Below are positions 18,017-27,133 of a stretch of 64,000 bases of DNA, piece after piece (the first letter of the stretch is position 1; every line of letters starts with the position of its first letter). This stretch comes from an uncultured Bacteroidota bacterium (lineage in GTDB: Bacteria; Bacteroidota; Bacteroidia; Flavobacteriales; Flavobacteriaceae). Location: the NCBI GenBank assembly GCA_903838055.1, contig CAILWV010000006.1:1-64000 (forward strand), written 5' to 3'. Position numbers and translations under genes: made by a program. The notes under the pieces are model-generated. The model made no database searches. It had not been told where the DNA came from and saw only the letters and a program-made list of their open reading frames with translations.

Positions 18017-19690
18017 TTAAGACAACCCAATTATCTTTCCGTTGTCATCAATATCAATACGTTCTGCATTTGGAACAGCAGGTAAACCAGGCATTCGCAT
18101 TACATCGCCAAGTAAAGGTACAATAAATCCTGCACCACTCGCAATTTCAAATTCACGAACCGTAATAATAAAATCAGTAGGTCTTCCTATTAGCTTTTCA
18201 TTATCTGAAAAACTAGCAGGAGTTTTAGCCATACAAACCGAAAATTCATTAAACCCTAAATCATTAATCATCTTTAATTGGGTTTTGGATTTAGGCGAAA
18301 ATTCTACTGCTTTTGCACCATAAATCTCAGTTGCAATAGTTATTATTTTCTGTTCTATAGAATCTTCTTTTTCATATAAAGGTTTATAGTTAGCATTACC
18401 ACTTTCTATTTCGGCAATTACTTTTTCTGCCAATGCTGCCGAACCTTTTCCACCTTCAACAAATGCTGTACTTACAATTGCAGTTACTCCTTTAGTTAAA
18501 CACAATGCTTTTAATACATTATATTCCGCCTGGGTATCGTCTGGAAAAGCATTAATACAAACAACAGGATTTAATCCAAACTTCTGGATATTTTCGATAT
18601 GTTTTTCTAAGTTACAAAACCCTTTTTCGATTGCTGCAACATTCTCTGTTTTAAATTCTTCGGCACTGCAACCTGAATGGTGTTTTATAGCTCTAATAGT
18701 CGCCACTAAAACAACTGCGTCTGGCTTCAACCCAGATTGTCCACATTTGATATGAAGAAACTTTTCGGCACCTAAATCGGCACCAAAGCCTGCTTCGGTT
18801 ACTACATAATCTCCAAGCGAAAGTCCCATTTTAGTGGCAATAGCTGTATTTGTACCCTGAGCAATACTAGCAAATGGGCCGCCATGTAAAATTGCTGGAT
18901 TACCTTCAAGGGTTTGTACTAAATTAGGTTTCAAGGCATCTTTAAGCAAAACTGCCATTGCTCCTACCACTTTTAAATCTCTTGCGAAAACTGCTTTTCC
19001 ATCTAACGTTTTGCCAACAAAAATTGCACCTAAACGAATTTTCAAATCTTGTAAATCTTTAGAAAGACATAATATCGCCATCACTTCTGAAGCCGGAGTA
19101 ATATTAAAACCATCTTCCCGCATCGTTCCATTTCCTTTATTTCCGACTCCGATTATTATTTGTCGAAGTGAACGATCGTTCATATCCATCACACGTTTCC
19201 ATGCAATAGATTTTGGATCTAAATTCAAAGAATATTGGGGATTTTGTAAATTGTTATCAATAACTGCAGACAATAAATTATTTGCTTTTTCAATGGCAGA
19301 AAAATCTCCAGTAAAATGCAAATTAATATCCTCCATTGGAACAACTTGAGCATATCCACCTCCAGCTGCACCACCTTTCAATCCAAAAACAGGACCAAGA
19401 GAAGGTTCGCGCAAAGCCGCAATTGCTTTCTTTCCAATAAAATTCAAACCATCTGTTAAGCCAATAGACATCGTAGTTTTACCCTCTCCATATTTGGTTG
19501 GTGACATTGCCGAAACCAAAATCAATTTCCCTTTTGGACTTTCAACCTGCAGTTCAAGAGGCAATTTAGCCTTATACTTTCCGTAATATTCTAGATCGTC
19601 TTCTGTAATATTTATTTTTTCAGCAATAACACGAATAGGTTGCAAGGTTGCACTTTGTGCAATTTCAATATCGGAGGGGAAATTTGACAT
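18017..19690 (-). CDS. fhs: Formate-tetrahydrofolate ligase
   Basis: Fhs makes 10-formyl-tetrahydrofolate from formate, ATP and tetrahydrofolate, feeding one-carbon units to purines and formyl-methionine. It has 557 residues, the usual length. The ATP-binding loop is SPTKYGEGKTT (about 62-72), and the whole chain keeps family blocks such as REPSLGPVFGLKGGAAGGGYAQV in pieces. It is single and cytosolic. A TATTTTTG box (complement 19731-19738) precedes the start by about 40 bases. Confidence 0.96.
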   Translation of the reverse strand: MSNFPSDIEIAQSATLQPIRVIAEKINITEDDLEYYGKYKAKLPLELQVESPKGKLILVSAMSPTKYGEGKTTMSIGLTDGLNFIGKKAIAALREPSLGPVFGLKGGAAGGGYAQVVPMEDINLHFTGDFSAIEKANNLLSAVIDNNLQNPQYSLNLDPKSIAWKRVMDMNDRSLRQIIIGVGNKGNGTMREDGFNITPASEVMAILCLSKDLQDLKIRLGAIFVGKTLDGKAVFARDLKVVGAMAVLLKDALKPNLVQTLEGNPAILHGGPFASIAQGTNTAIATKMGLSLGDYVVTEAGFGADLGAEKFLHIKCGQSGLKPDAVVLVATIRAIKHHSGCSAEEFKTENVAAIEKGFCNLEKHIENIQKFGLNPVVCINAFPDDTQAEYNVLKALCLTKGVTAIVSTAFVEGGKGSAALAEKVIAEIESGNANYKPLYEKEDSIEQKIITIATEIYGAKAVEFSPKSKTQLKMINDLGFNEFSVCMAKTPASFSDNEKLIGRPTDFIITVREFEIASGAGFIVPLLGDVMRMPGLPAVPNAERIDIDDNGKIIGLS

Positions 19691-19747
19691 AAAAGAAAAA
19701 ATTGAATAGAATTAGAAAAAATGATTAACCAAAAATAGAAAAAAAAC

Positions 19748-20203
19748 TCAACTCTTAATTCTATAATCGTATATATATTCTTCTACTGCAACAATTTTAA
19801 CAGCATTAGAATCTAAATTAGTTGGGTTTATTATGAAATTAAATTCATTCGGAATTATTACCGAAGGAACTTTTATTATAGTAGAAGAAGCTTGAATTAA
19901 TTTATCAGATCCAAATGTTTTGGTTGATGAACTTGCAGGAATTGCCTTCCAATTATTTGGTAAACTTTCGTTTGAAATTTCTTCAATTAAATAATCTTGA
20001 ATTTCAATAATTGTAAAACACAATTTATGTTTAATAAATTCAAATCCAATATTGACGGAATATTCCAACAAAGCCAAAGATCTACTCTGAGATGTATATA
20101 CACAAGGAATACCTATTCTATTCCACCTTCCACCATATAATTTAGCTCCTAAACCAGATAAATCATTACAATATTGTGCTTTGCCAATTCTATAAACTAA
20201 CAT
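19748..20203 (-). CDS. RES-domain toxin
   Basis: This 151-residue RES-family protein is the toxin of a RES-Xre module. Characterised members degrade NAD+ or ADP-ribosylate targets. Motifs visible are YRIGKAQY near the start, YGGRWNRIGIPCVYTS (about 23-38; the Arg and Tyr are family-conserved) and SLALLEYSVN (catalytic-region Glu about 47). It lies 3 bases after its antitoxin, the standard order. Length is normal, so the toxin is probably active. Confidence 0.88.
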   Translation of the reverse strand: MLVYRIGKAQYCNDLSGLGAKLYGGRWNRIGIPCVYTSQSRSLALLEYSVNIGFEFIKHKLCFTIIEIQDYLIEEISNESLPNNWKAIPASSSTKTFGSDKLIQASSTIIKVPSVIIPNEFNFIINPTNLDSNAVKIVAVEEYIYDYRIKS

Positions 20204-20206
20204 AAG

Positions 20207-20722
20207 CTAGGAATAAATACCATATTCAATACGGCCTAAAAGGTTTTTTACTTCTTCTCTTCCAAATTGATTATCAATAATATCAAAAGGTGTTTTACCT
20301 GCTAATGCTTTATTAGAAACAAACATCCAAGAATTAAAATCATCAACATCTTCAAATACTTCATATCCATAAGAGTACAAATCAGTTAATGCAAGTATTT
20401 TCTCTGAAATACTATCACTATAAACCTCATTTTTTTTCTTATTAATAAGTGTGGCTCTAGTTACAGCCAAAGCTTGTGCCAATTTATCGTAGTCTAAATG
20501 CGCTTTTAACTTGAATTGTTCTAAATCATTTTTATTTATCCCTTTATCAAGTAATGACATTTTTTCAAAAGAAGTCATTTTATTTATTGGTGTAGAAATT
20601 CCTGAAACTATTGAATTCCAAAAATCATAAGCGGGATTAGAAAAATAAATTGAAGAAATAGGTTCATTAACTACATCTTGAATCTTATTTTTAGTTTCAT
20701 ATTTTTTAATGATTTTTGACAT
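20207..20722 (-). CDS. Xre/MbcA/ParS-family antitoxin
   Basis: This 171-residue antitoxin precedes the RES toxin. An Xre-like helix-turn-helix lies mid-protein (LDYDKLAQALAVTRATLINKK, split around residues 75-100). The C-terminal DUF2384 toxin-binding domain ends FNSWMFVSNKALAGKTPFDIIDNQFGREEVKNLLGRIEYGIYS in consecutive blocks typical of the family. It should neutralise the toxin and autorepress the operon. A partly palindromic site is found upstream at 20769-20789. Confidence 0.88.
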   Translation of the reverse strand: MSKIIKKYETKNKIQDVVNEPISSIYFSNPAYDFWNSIVSGISTPINKMTSFEKMSLLDKGINKNDLEQFKLKAHLDYDKLAQALAVTRATLINKKKNEVYSDSISEKILALTDLYSYGYEVFEDVDDFNSWMFVSNKALAGKTPFDIIDNQFGREEVKNLLGRIEYGIYS

Positions 20723-20748
20723 AGTATAATTTTTAAAATATTACAATA

Positions 20749-20789
20749 CAAATTTATACTTTTTTATCGGGATAAATAATTTTATTCCC
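20749..20789 (-). promoter_or_regulatory. Promoter and candidate operator of the RES-Xre operon
   Basis: The minus strand has TAAATTTG (complement 20749-20756) about 27 bases before the antitoxin start. Just upstream, an imperfect 21-base palindrome GGG-(15)-CCC (20769-20789; 7 of 10 pairs match) covers the expected -33 region. This placement suits autorepression by the antitoxin. Confidence 0.5.
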
Positions 20790-20818
20790 ATTTATTTCCT
20801 TTATATTTCAAATAAAAA

Positions 20819-20850
20819 ATTCCTAACAGACATTAAAATCTATTAGGAAT
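20819..20850 (-). terminator. Terminator after moxR
   Basis: A 12-base stem ATTCCTAACAGA / TCTATTAGGAAT (one G-T pair in RNA) encloses an 8-base loop, followed on the minus strand by a T run. It closes the chaperone-moxR operon. Confidence 0.8.
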
Positions 20851-20871
20851 TAAATATTGGATAGTAACTAT

Positions 20872-21825
20872 TTAAAGTAATTTGTCAATAATCATTTCTT
20901 CAGTGATTCCTTCTGCATCAGCTTTATAGTTTTTAATTATTCTATGGCGAAGTATTCCAACTGCAACAGCTTTTACATCTTCAATATCTGGAGAGAATTT
21001 ACCGTTAAAAGCAGCATTTGCTTTGGCAGCCAAAATTAAATTTTGGGAAGCTCTCGGACCTGCACCCCAGTCTAAATAATTTTTAACATAGTCATTTGAA
21101 AGTGAGTTATCTGGTCTTGTTTTACTAACTATAGACACAGCATATTCAATTACATTATCAGCCACTGGAATTCGGCGAATTAAATGTTGAAACTCAATTA
21201 TTTCTTCAGCTGTAAATAACGGATTTATTGTTTGTTTCGCATCGGAAGTTGTACTTTTTACTACTTCAACTTCTTCAGCAAAAGAAGGATAATCTAGCTT
21301 AATAGCAAACATAAATCGGTCAAGCTGCGCTTCTGGCAAAGGATAAGTACCTTCTTGCTCAATAGGGTTTTGGGTTGCTAATACAAAATAAGGTAAATCT
21401 AATTTATAATTTTGCCCTGCAATAGTAACAGAACGCTCTTGCATAGCCTCTAACAAAGCTGCTTGTGTTTTAGGTGGCGTTCTATTAATCTCATCTGCAA
21501 GAATAATATTAGAAAAAATAGGGCCTTTGATAAATTTAAACTGACGATTTTCATCTAGAATTTCACTTCCTAAAATATCAGACGGCATCAAATCGGGAGT
21601 AAACTGAATTCGTTTAAAACCTAAACCTAAGGCTTGTGAAATAGTATTTACCATCAAGGTTTTGGCCAAACCAGGAACACCAACTAAAAGTGCGTGCCCT
21701 CCAGAAAAAATACTTAGCAAAACTTGATCTACCACTAGGTCTTGACCAATTATTATTTTAGAAATTTCTTTTTTAAGTTCTAATCTTTTTTGAACTAGAT
21801 TTTGTATTGCTGCTACGTCGGACAT
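20872..21825 (-). CDS. MoxR-family AAA+ ATPase
   Basis: This 317-residue MoxR ATPase has Walker A GVPGLAKT (about 58-65), Walker B with sensor (ILADEINRTPPKTQAALLEAMQE) and an arginine-finger region (PLPEAQLDRFMF). MoxR proteins act as chaperones for assembly or activation of other complexes, often with a VWA/DUF58 partner, which is not adjacent here. It is the last gene of an operon after two periplasmic peptidyl-prolyl isomerases (33-base gap). Confidence 0.92.
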   Translation of the reverse strand: MSDVAAIQNLVQKRLELKKEISKIIIGQDLVVDQVLLSIFSGGHALLVGVPGLAKTLMVNTISQALGLGFKRIQFTPDLMPSDILGSEILDENRQFKFIKGPIFSNIILADEINRTPPKTQAALLEAMQERSVTIAGQNYKLDLPYFVLATQNPIEQEGTYPLPEAQLDRFMFAIKLDYPSFAEEVEVVKSTTSDAKQTINPLFTAEEIIEFQHLIRRIPVADNVIEYAVSIVSKTRPDNSLSNDYVKNYLDWGAGPRASQNLILAAKANAAFNGKFSPDIEDVKAVAVGILRHRIIKNYKADAEGITEEMIIDKLL

Positions 21826-21858
21826 CTTATTTATTATTTTCTATATTAGAATTATGAA

Positions 21859-23262
21859 TTATTTCTTCAACCAATTGTTGGTGAATTTACAATCGCTATA
21901 TTCTCCGTTTATCTTTATATAGGTTTCTTTAATTTTCTTTTCAGACCATTTTGCAATGGCATCAATTTGCTTTTCTTTAAGAGCAAGATCTTTGATTTTA
22001 GTATAATCTTTACTGAAATCAGCAATGTGTTGTTCAATTTTATTAGTAACCATAATAATTTTAAAACGTTTCCCGGCTTTTGGATCTTCATCTAAAATAA
22101 CAGGAGAAATTTCGCCACTATTCATATTTGAAACTTGACCATAAAATTCAGGATCCATATTAGTTAATTCAAAATGTGAATCTTGAGTTTTAGGATTTAT
22201 TAATGTACCTCCATTGGCACGAGTTTCTTTTTCATCTGACAAGGTTCTTGCAGCTTCAGCAAAAGTTATTTCTTTATCTTGAATACGTTTTTTAATCAAT
22301 TCAATTTTACTTTTTGCTTCTTTTAAAGCATCAGGTGTAATTTTCGCAGCCATTAATATGTGACGTAATTCTAAATCCTGACCTTTAATTTTTTCTAGAT
22401 AAATAATGTGAAAACCGAATTCCGTTTCAAACGGTTCAGAGATTTCACCTTCTTGCAGAGAATAAGCAACATCTTTAAATTCTTTTACAAAAGGAGTTTT
22501 CCTATTTATTTTATAGAAACCACCACTTGATCTTGAACCAGGATCTTCGGTATATAAAACTGCTTTAGTTGTAAAACTTGCTCCTGCTAATACTTCTTTT
22601 TTAATCTCTTTAAGTCTATCAATTACCGCTTGTTTTTCGGCTGCAGACACTTTAGGTGTAATAACAATTTGAGCCATTTCTAATTGCGCTCCTAACAGTG
22701 GTCTTTCGGATTCCGGTATTTTTTTAAAGAAATTTCTAGTTTCTTCTGGTGTAATTTGAATTGGATCAATAATCTTTTTTTGCATTTCAGCAGCTAATTT
22801 TTGTTGCTTCAAAATTTCAAAAAGTTCTGTTTTGAATTCATCTTCACTATTTTTCTTGAAATACTTTACCACATTATCCATTGACTTTAGTTGTTCAACC
22901 ATGTAGTCAAGTTGTTGGTTCATTTTTTCTTTAACCTCTTCATCTTTAACAACAATAGAATCTTGAATCGCTTGGTGAGCATATAATTTATCTTCTAATA
23001 GTTTTCCCAACATTTGGCATCTTGTAATGTCTTTAGTAGAACCACCTTGACTAGAAATCTCTAGCAATGCTTTATCAATATCTGAATCTAAAACAATATA
23101 ATCACCAACAGTAGCAACGATACCATCTATTTTTTGCCTTTTTTGTGTAGAAACCGATTTCTTTTCTGGTTCTTTCTCTTTAATTATTTCTTGTGCATTT
23201 GCATAAAAACAAATTAAAAAAAGGAAAATCCCTAGTACTCGTTTACAATTCAATATATTCAT
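21859..23262 (-). CDS. SurA-like periplasmic peptidyl-prolyl isomerase
   Basis: This 467-residue exported chaperone has a signal peptide (MNILNCKRVLGIFLFLICFYA, NAQ cleavage region). A SurA_N-type region includes IDGIVATVGDYIVLDSDIDKALLE. Two parvulin domains follow, one around 180-280 (SFTTKAVLYTEDPGSRSSGGFY, in blocks) and one around 300-400 (LRHILMAAK). It probably helps outer-membrane proteins fold during transit. It lies 12 bases after another parvulin gene and 33 bases before moxR. Confidence 0.9.
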   Translation of the reverse strand: MNILNCKRVLGIFLFLICFYANAQEIIKEKEPEKKSVSTQKRQKIDGIVATVGDYIVLDSDIDKALLEISSQGGSTKDITRCQMLGKLLEDKLYAHQAIQDSIVVKDEEVKEKMNQQLDYMVEQLKSMDNVVKYFKKNSEDEFKTELFEILKQQKLAAEMQKKIIDPIQITPEETRNFFKKIPESERPLLGAQLEMAQIVITPKVSAAEKQAVIDRLKEIKKEVLAGASFTTKAVLYTEDPGSRSSGGFYKINRKTPFVKEFKDVAYSLQEGEISEPFETEFGFHIIYLEKIKGQDLELRHILMAAKITPDALKEAKSKIELIKKRIQDKEITFAEAARTLSDEKETRANGGTLINPKTQDSHFELTNMDPEFYGQVSNMNSGEISPVILDEDPKAGKRFKIIMVTNKIEQHIADFSKDYTKIKDLALKEKQIDAIAKWSEKKIKETYIKINGEYSDCKFTNNWLKK

Positions 23263-23274
23263 TATTACTTTTTT

Positions 23275-25239
23275 TTATTTTTTAATTTGATTTTTAACTT
23301 TTTCAAAAGTGTCTTGATTCACCTTTACCGTGAATTCTTTTTTAAGCTCGTTTACCCAATTTTGCTCTAAATATTGTTGGTAATCGTTTACTAGTTTTCC
23401 TTTACATTCTTCAAGAGTTTTTGGTGCTGCGGGAATTACTTTTACTACATTCGTAATATAATAATAATCTCCTTTAGGACTAATTTCCGAAAGGCCTAAC
23501 TCCATTTTAGTACCTTTAGGCAAAGCTTCTGCTCCTTCTTCATAAACCGCTTGGTAATACATAATATTCACACTGTCTTTCGTGTTAAATTTATCCTTAA
23601 TTTCTTTAGAGGTTTGATTTTTCTTTAACATGCTTAAGACTTTTTTCATCTTTTCTAAATCAGTAGAAGAATACACTTCGGCATCTACTCTCGTTTTCCA
23701 AAGATGTTTGTCTTTTTGTGTTTCATAATAAGCTTTTAAACCTATAGTATCTGTTTTAGAACGTTGCCAGATTTCTTTATCCATTAAATCAAATAATAAC
23801 AATCCATCTCGATATTCATCCATTACCGCTGAAAATTCAGGAAATTCATTCTCTAAATTATCATTATTATATTGGTTCCTTTGTTCATCTACATAATTAT
23901 CAAATAAAATATCTGTTAATTTTTCTATTGGCTTAATTGAAGATCCTGCTTTTTGTTTGGAATAAACGTAATCTAAAAAGTCGGTTCCTGTGTAATTTTT
24001 TGTACCAATTACAAATAAAGTTTTAGAATATTTTTTTGTTTCTGTTGGAAGCGCCCATTTATTTTCGTAAAAATCATTAGTCACTAATTTTGATACTGCA
24101 CTAAATAATTTAGCATCTTTTTTAATTGGATATTTAACCCTAAGCTTTTCAGTCAATGAGTTAGTAATCAATCTAGAACGATCATCTTTACTAATTTTAT
24201 TTTCTAATTCAACTTTAGAATCTTCATAGGATTTCACTGGAAATTTATCGATGAATTTCACAATATGCCATCCAAATTGGGTTTCGAAAGGTTTTGAAAT
24301 TGGATTTTCTTTAGATAAAGAAAACGCTTGGGTTTCAAATTCTTCAGAACTTAATTGCCCTGAAGCAAAACGATTTAAAACACCACCTTTTGAAGCAGAA
24401 GATTTATCCTCGGAGAATTGTTTTGCTAATTCTTCAAATTTTTCTCCTTGTTGTAGCTTTTTATAAATATCGTCAATAGTAGCTTTTGCATCTGGATTAG
24501 CTGCGCCATCTTTATTTTTCAAAATCATAATATGAGCAACAGCAACCTCTCCTCTATTATCTCTTATGTCATTTACTTTAATTAAATGGTAACCAAAACG
24601 AGTTCGAACAGGCATAGAAATAGAACCTACTGAAGTGTTATAAGCACCATTTTCGAATGCGTAAACCATTTTAAAACTTGTGAAATACCCTAAGTTTCCT
24701 TTATTTTCTTTAGCAGATGGATCTTGAGATACTTCTTGTGCTAATTTTCCAAAATCTTCGCCTTTAATAATTCTATCGCGAATTCCCAAAGTTTTATTGT
24801 AAGCCACTAAAGTATCAGCAGGAGCAGCATTTTCATCTAACAATATCAAAATATGAGAAGCATTAATTTCTTTTAATAATCTTTTATACCCTTCATCAAC
24901 AAGCTCTTTTGTAACTTTTGAATCGGTTGTGTAATTTTTAGACAACTGCGTTCTGTAACTTTTAAGCTCCGTTTGGTATTGCGTATTATTTTGCAATCCT
25001 AACTTATTAGCTTTAGATACTTTCAATTTATATCCTATAAATAATTCTAAATATTGATTTAAATCTTTTTGAGATTCATCTTTTACTAAATCTAAATTTT
25101 TATTGTAAACTCGAATAAACTCATCGGTATAAAATGATTTATCATCGATAGTAAATAAAACTTCTTTGGTGTTAGTTTGTGCTTTTGCAACCAAAACAAA
25201 ACCCAATATCAATCCTAAAAAAACATGCTTTAACTTCAT
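23275..25239 (-). CDS. Periplasmic parvulin-type peptidyl-prolyl isomerase
   Basis: This 654-residue exported protein has a signal peptide (MKLKHVFLGLILGFVLVAKAQ). Two tandem parvulin domains lie at about 125-225 (ASHILILLDENA, GNLGYFTSF, FGYHLIKV) and 230-335 (VAHIMILKNKDG, GGVLNRFASGQL, FGWHIVKF). A long C-terminal region of some 310 residues shows no domain that I recognise. It is the first gene of the operon with the SurA-like protein and moxR. It is larger than SurA, so it may be a PpiD-like folding factor without the membrane anchor. Confidence 0.88.
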   Translation of the reverse strand: MKLKHVFLGLILGFVLVAKAQTNTKEVLFTIDDKSFYTDEFIRVYNKNLDLVKDESQKDLNQYLELFIGYKLKVSKANKLGLQNNTQYQTELKSYRTQLSKNYTTDSKVTKELVDEGYKRLLKEINASHILILLDENAAPADTLVAYNKTLGIRDRIIKGEDFGKLAQEVSQDPSAKENKGNLGYFTSFKMVYAFENGAYNTSVGSISMPVRTRFGYHLIKVNDIRDNRGEVAVAHIMILKNKDGAANPDAKATIDDIYKKLQQGEKFEELAKQFSEDKSSASKGGVLNRFASGQLSSEEFETQAFSLSKENPISKPFETQFGWHIVKFIDKFPVKSYEDSKVELENKISKDDRSRLITNSLTEKLRVKYPIKKDAKLFSAVSKLVTNDFYENKWALPTETKKYSKTLFVIGTKNYTGTDFLDYVYSKQKAGSSIKPIEKLTDILFDNYVDEQRNQYNNDNLENEFPEFSAVMDEYRDGLLLFDLMDKEIWQRSKTDTIGLKAYYETQKDKHLWKTRVDAEVYSSTDLEKMKKVLSMLKKNQTSKEIKDKFNTKDSVNIMYYQAVYEEGAEALPKGTKMELGLSEISPKGDYYYITNVVKVIPAAPKTLEECKGKLVNDYQQYLEQNWVNELKKEFTVKVNQDTFEKVKNQIKK

Positions 25240-25436
25240 TATGTATTATATTAATTAAGACATTTAAAAATTACACAGAATTACCTTATCGGCAAAACAT
25301 AAGTTACAATCAACAAAAGTAACAAATCGACTGTATTAAACAAGAATAGCTTGTACTATTAACAAAAATTTATTAACAGAAATTGCATATATCCTTTGAA
25401 AAGTAAAGTTGCATTAGTTATTTATTTAATAAATAG

Positions 25437-25444
25437 TATTTTTG
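25437..25444 (+). promoter_or_regulatory. Candidate -7 box of prfC
   Basis: TATTTTTG fits TAnnTTTG and lies only 19 bases before the prfC ATG at 25463. A TTG 25 bases upstream (25409-25411) is slightly outside the usual spacing. The position argues against a start upstream of 25463. Confidence 0.5.
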
Positions 25445-25462
25445 CATTCCATTACAAGAATT

Positions 25463-27052
25463 ATGAGTTTTTTAAAAGAAATATTACGTCGCAGAACTTT
25501 CGGAATTATATCGCATCCCGATGCTGGAAAAACCACTTTAACAGAGAAATTATTGCTTTTTGGAGGTGCTATTCAAGAGGCCGGTGCAGTTAAAAACAAT
25601 AAAATTAAGAAGGGAGCAACTAGTGACTTTATGGAAATTGAACGCCAAAGAGGAATTTCTGTTGCTACTTCTGTATTAGCTTTTAATTATCAAAATAAAA
25701 AAATAAACATCCTAGACACACCAGGACATAAGGATTTTGCAGAAGATACTTTTAGAACCTTAACTGCCGTTGATAGTGTAATTGTTGTAATTGATGTTGC
25801 CAAAGGTGTTGAGGAACAAACGGAGAAATTGGTATCTGTTTGTAGAATGCGTAAAATTCCTATTATTGTTTTTATCAATAAATTAGACAGAGAAGGAAAA
25901 GATGCTTTTGATTTAATGGATGAAGTTGAGAAGAAACTTGGTCTTCATGTAACGCCGTTAAGTTTTCCTATCGGAATGGGATATGATTTTCAAGGAATTT
26001 ATAATATTTGGGAAAAGAATATCAATCTTTTCAGTGGTGATAGTCGAAAAAATATTGAAGACACTATAGCTATTTCTGATTTATTGAGCCCAGAATTAGA
26101 AAAATTAATTGGTGAAAAACCAGCGACCAAACTTCGTGAAGAACTTGAATTAATTGAAGAGGTTTACCCTCCATTTAATAAAGAAGAATATTTAGAAGGT
26201 AATTTGCAACCCGTATTTTTTGGATCTGCACTAAATAATTTTGGTGTTCGTGAATTATTAGACTGTTTTGTAGAAATTGCACCAACGCCAAGAGCCAAAG
26301 AATCGGACACCCGATTGGTGCTTCCAGAAGAAGAGAAACTCTCAGGATTTGTTTTTAAAATTCATGCTAATATGGATCCAAAACATCGTGATCGTTTGGC
26401 TTTTATAAAAATAGTATCTGGAACTTTTGAACGTAACAAACCTTATATGCATGTTCGATTGAATAAGAGTTTGAAATTTTCTAGTCCGAATGCCTTTTTT
26501 GCAGAAAAGAAAGAAATTGTAGACATCTCGTATCCTGGTGATATTGTTGGATTGCACGACACCGGAAATTTCAAAATTGGAGACACATTAACAGAAGGAG
26601 AAATCATGAATTTTAGAGGAATTCCAAGTTTCTCTCCAGAACACTTTAGATACATTAATAATGCCGATCCAATGAAAGCCAAGCAATTGGAAAAAGGGGT
26701 AGATCAATTAATGGATGAAGGAGTGGCGCAGCTATTTACTTTGGAAATGAACAACCGAAAAATCATTGGAACAGTTGGAGCATTACAATATGAAGTAATA
26801 CAATACCGTTTAGAACACGAATATGGGGCTAAATGCACCTATGAAAATTTCCCAGTTCACAAAGCATGTTGGGTAAAACCAGAGGATGCAAAAAATGAAG
26901 AGTTCAGAGAATTTAAGCGAGTGAAGCAAAAATTTCTAGCTCACGACAAATACAACCAATTGGTATTTTTAGCCGATTCGGATTTTACCATTCAAATGAC
27001 ACAAAGTAAGTACCCAAGTGTGAAATTATTTTTCACATCTGAATTTGAATAA
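25463..27052 (+). CDS. prfC: Peptide chain release factor 3
   Basis: RF3 is the GTPase that recycles RF1 and RF2 after termination. From the ATG at 25463 the protein has 529 residues, which is the standard length (MSFLKEILRRRTFGIISH). A TTG seven codons upstream is in frame but overlaps the promoter box. G-domain motifs are HPDAGKTT, DTPGHKDF and NKLD, with a following beta-barrel and the C-terminal RF3 domain. It is transcribed alone, divergent from the chaperone operon and closed by a strong terminator. Confidence 0.96.
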   Translation: MSFLKEILRRRTFGIISHPDAGKTTLTEKLLLFGGAIQEAGAVKNNKIKKGATSDFMEIERQRGISVATSVLAFNYQNKKINILDTPGHKDFAEDTFRTLTAVDSVIVVIDVAKGVEEQTEKLVSVCRMRKIPIIVFINKLDREGKDAFDLMDEVEKKLGLHVTPLSFPIGMGYDFQGIYNIWEKNINLFSGDSRKNIEDTIAISDLLSPELEKLIGEKPATKLREELELIEEVYPPFNKEEYLEGNLQPVFFGSALNNFGVRELLDCFVEIAPTPRAKESDTRLVLPEEEKLSGFVFKIHANMDPKHRDRLAFIKIVSGTFERNKPYMHVRLNKSLKFSSPNAFFAEKKEIVDISYPGDIVGLHDTGNFKIGDTLTEGEIMNFRGIPSFSPEHFRYINNADPMKAKQLEKGVDQLMDEGVAQLFTLEMNNRKIIGTVGALQYEVIQYRLEHEYGAKCTYENFPVHKACWVKPEDAKNEEFREFKRVKQKFLAHDKYNQLVFLADSDFTIQMTQSKYPSVKLFFTSEFE

Positions 27053-27078
27053 TGTCAATTTAAATAGTTACAAAGCAT

Positions 27079-27115
27079 AAAAAAACTCGTTTAGAAAATT
27101 CTAAACGAGTTTTTT
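27079..27115. terminator. Strong bidirectional terminator after prfC
   Basis: A long perfect stem AAAAACTCGTTTAGAA and its complement with a very short loop lies between prfC and the convergent TPR gene. Confidence 0.9.
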
Positions 27116-27133
27116 AATATAGTCTAAACTATA

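Noticed and set aside
25396..25593. Second frame overlapping the prfC start
   Set aside because: It reads through the prfC promoter and start in another phase and has no homology.
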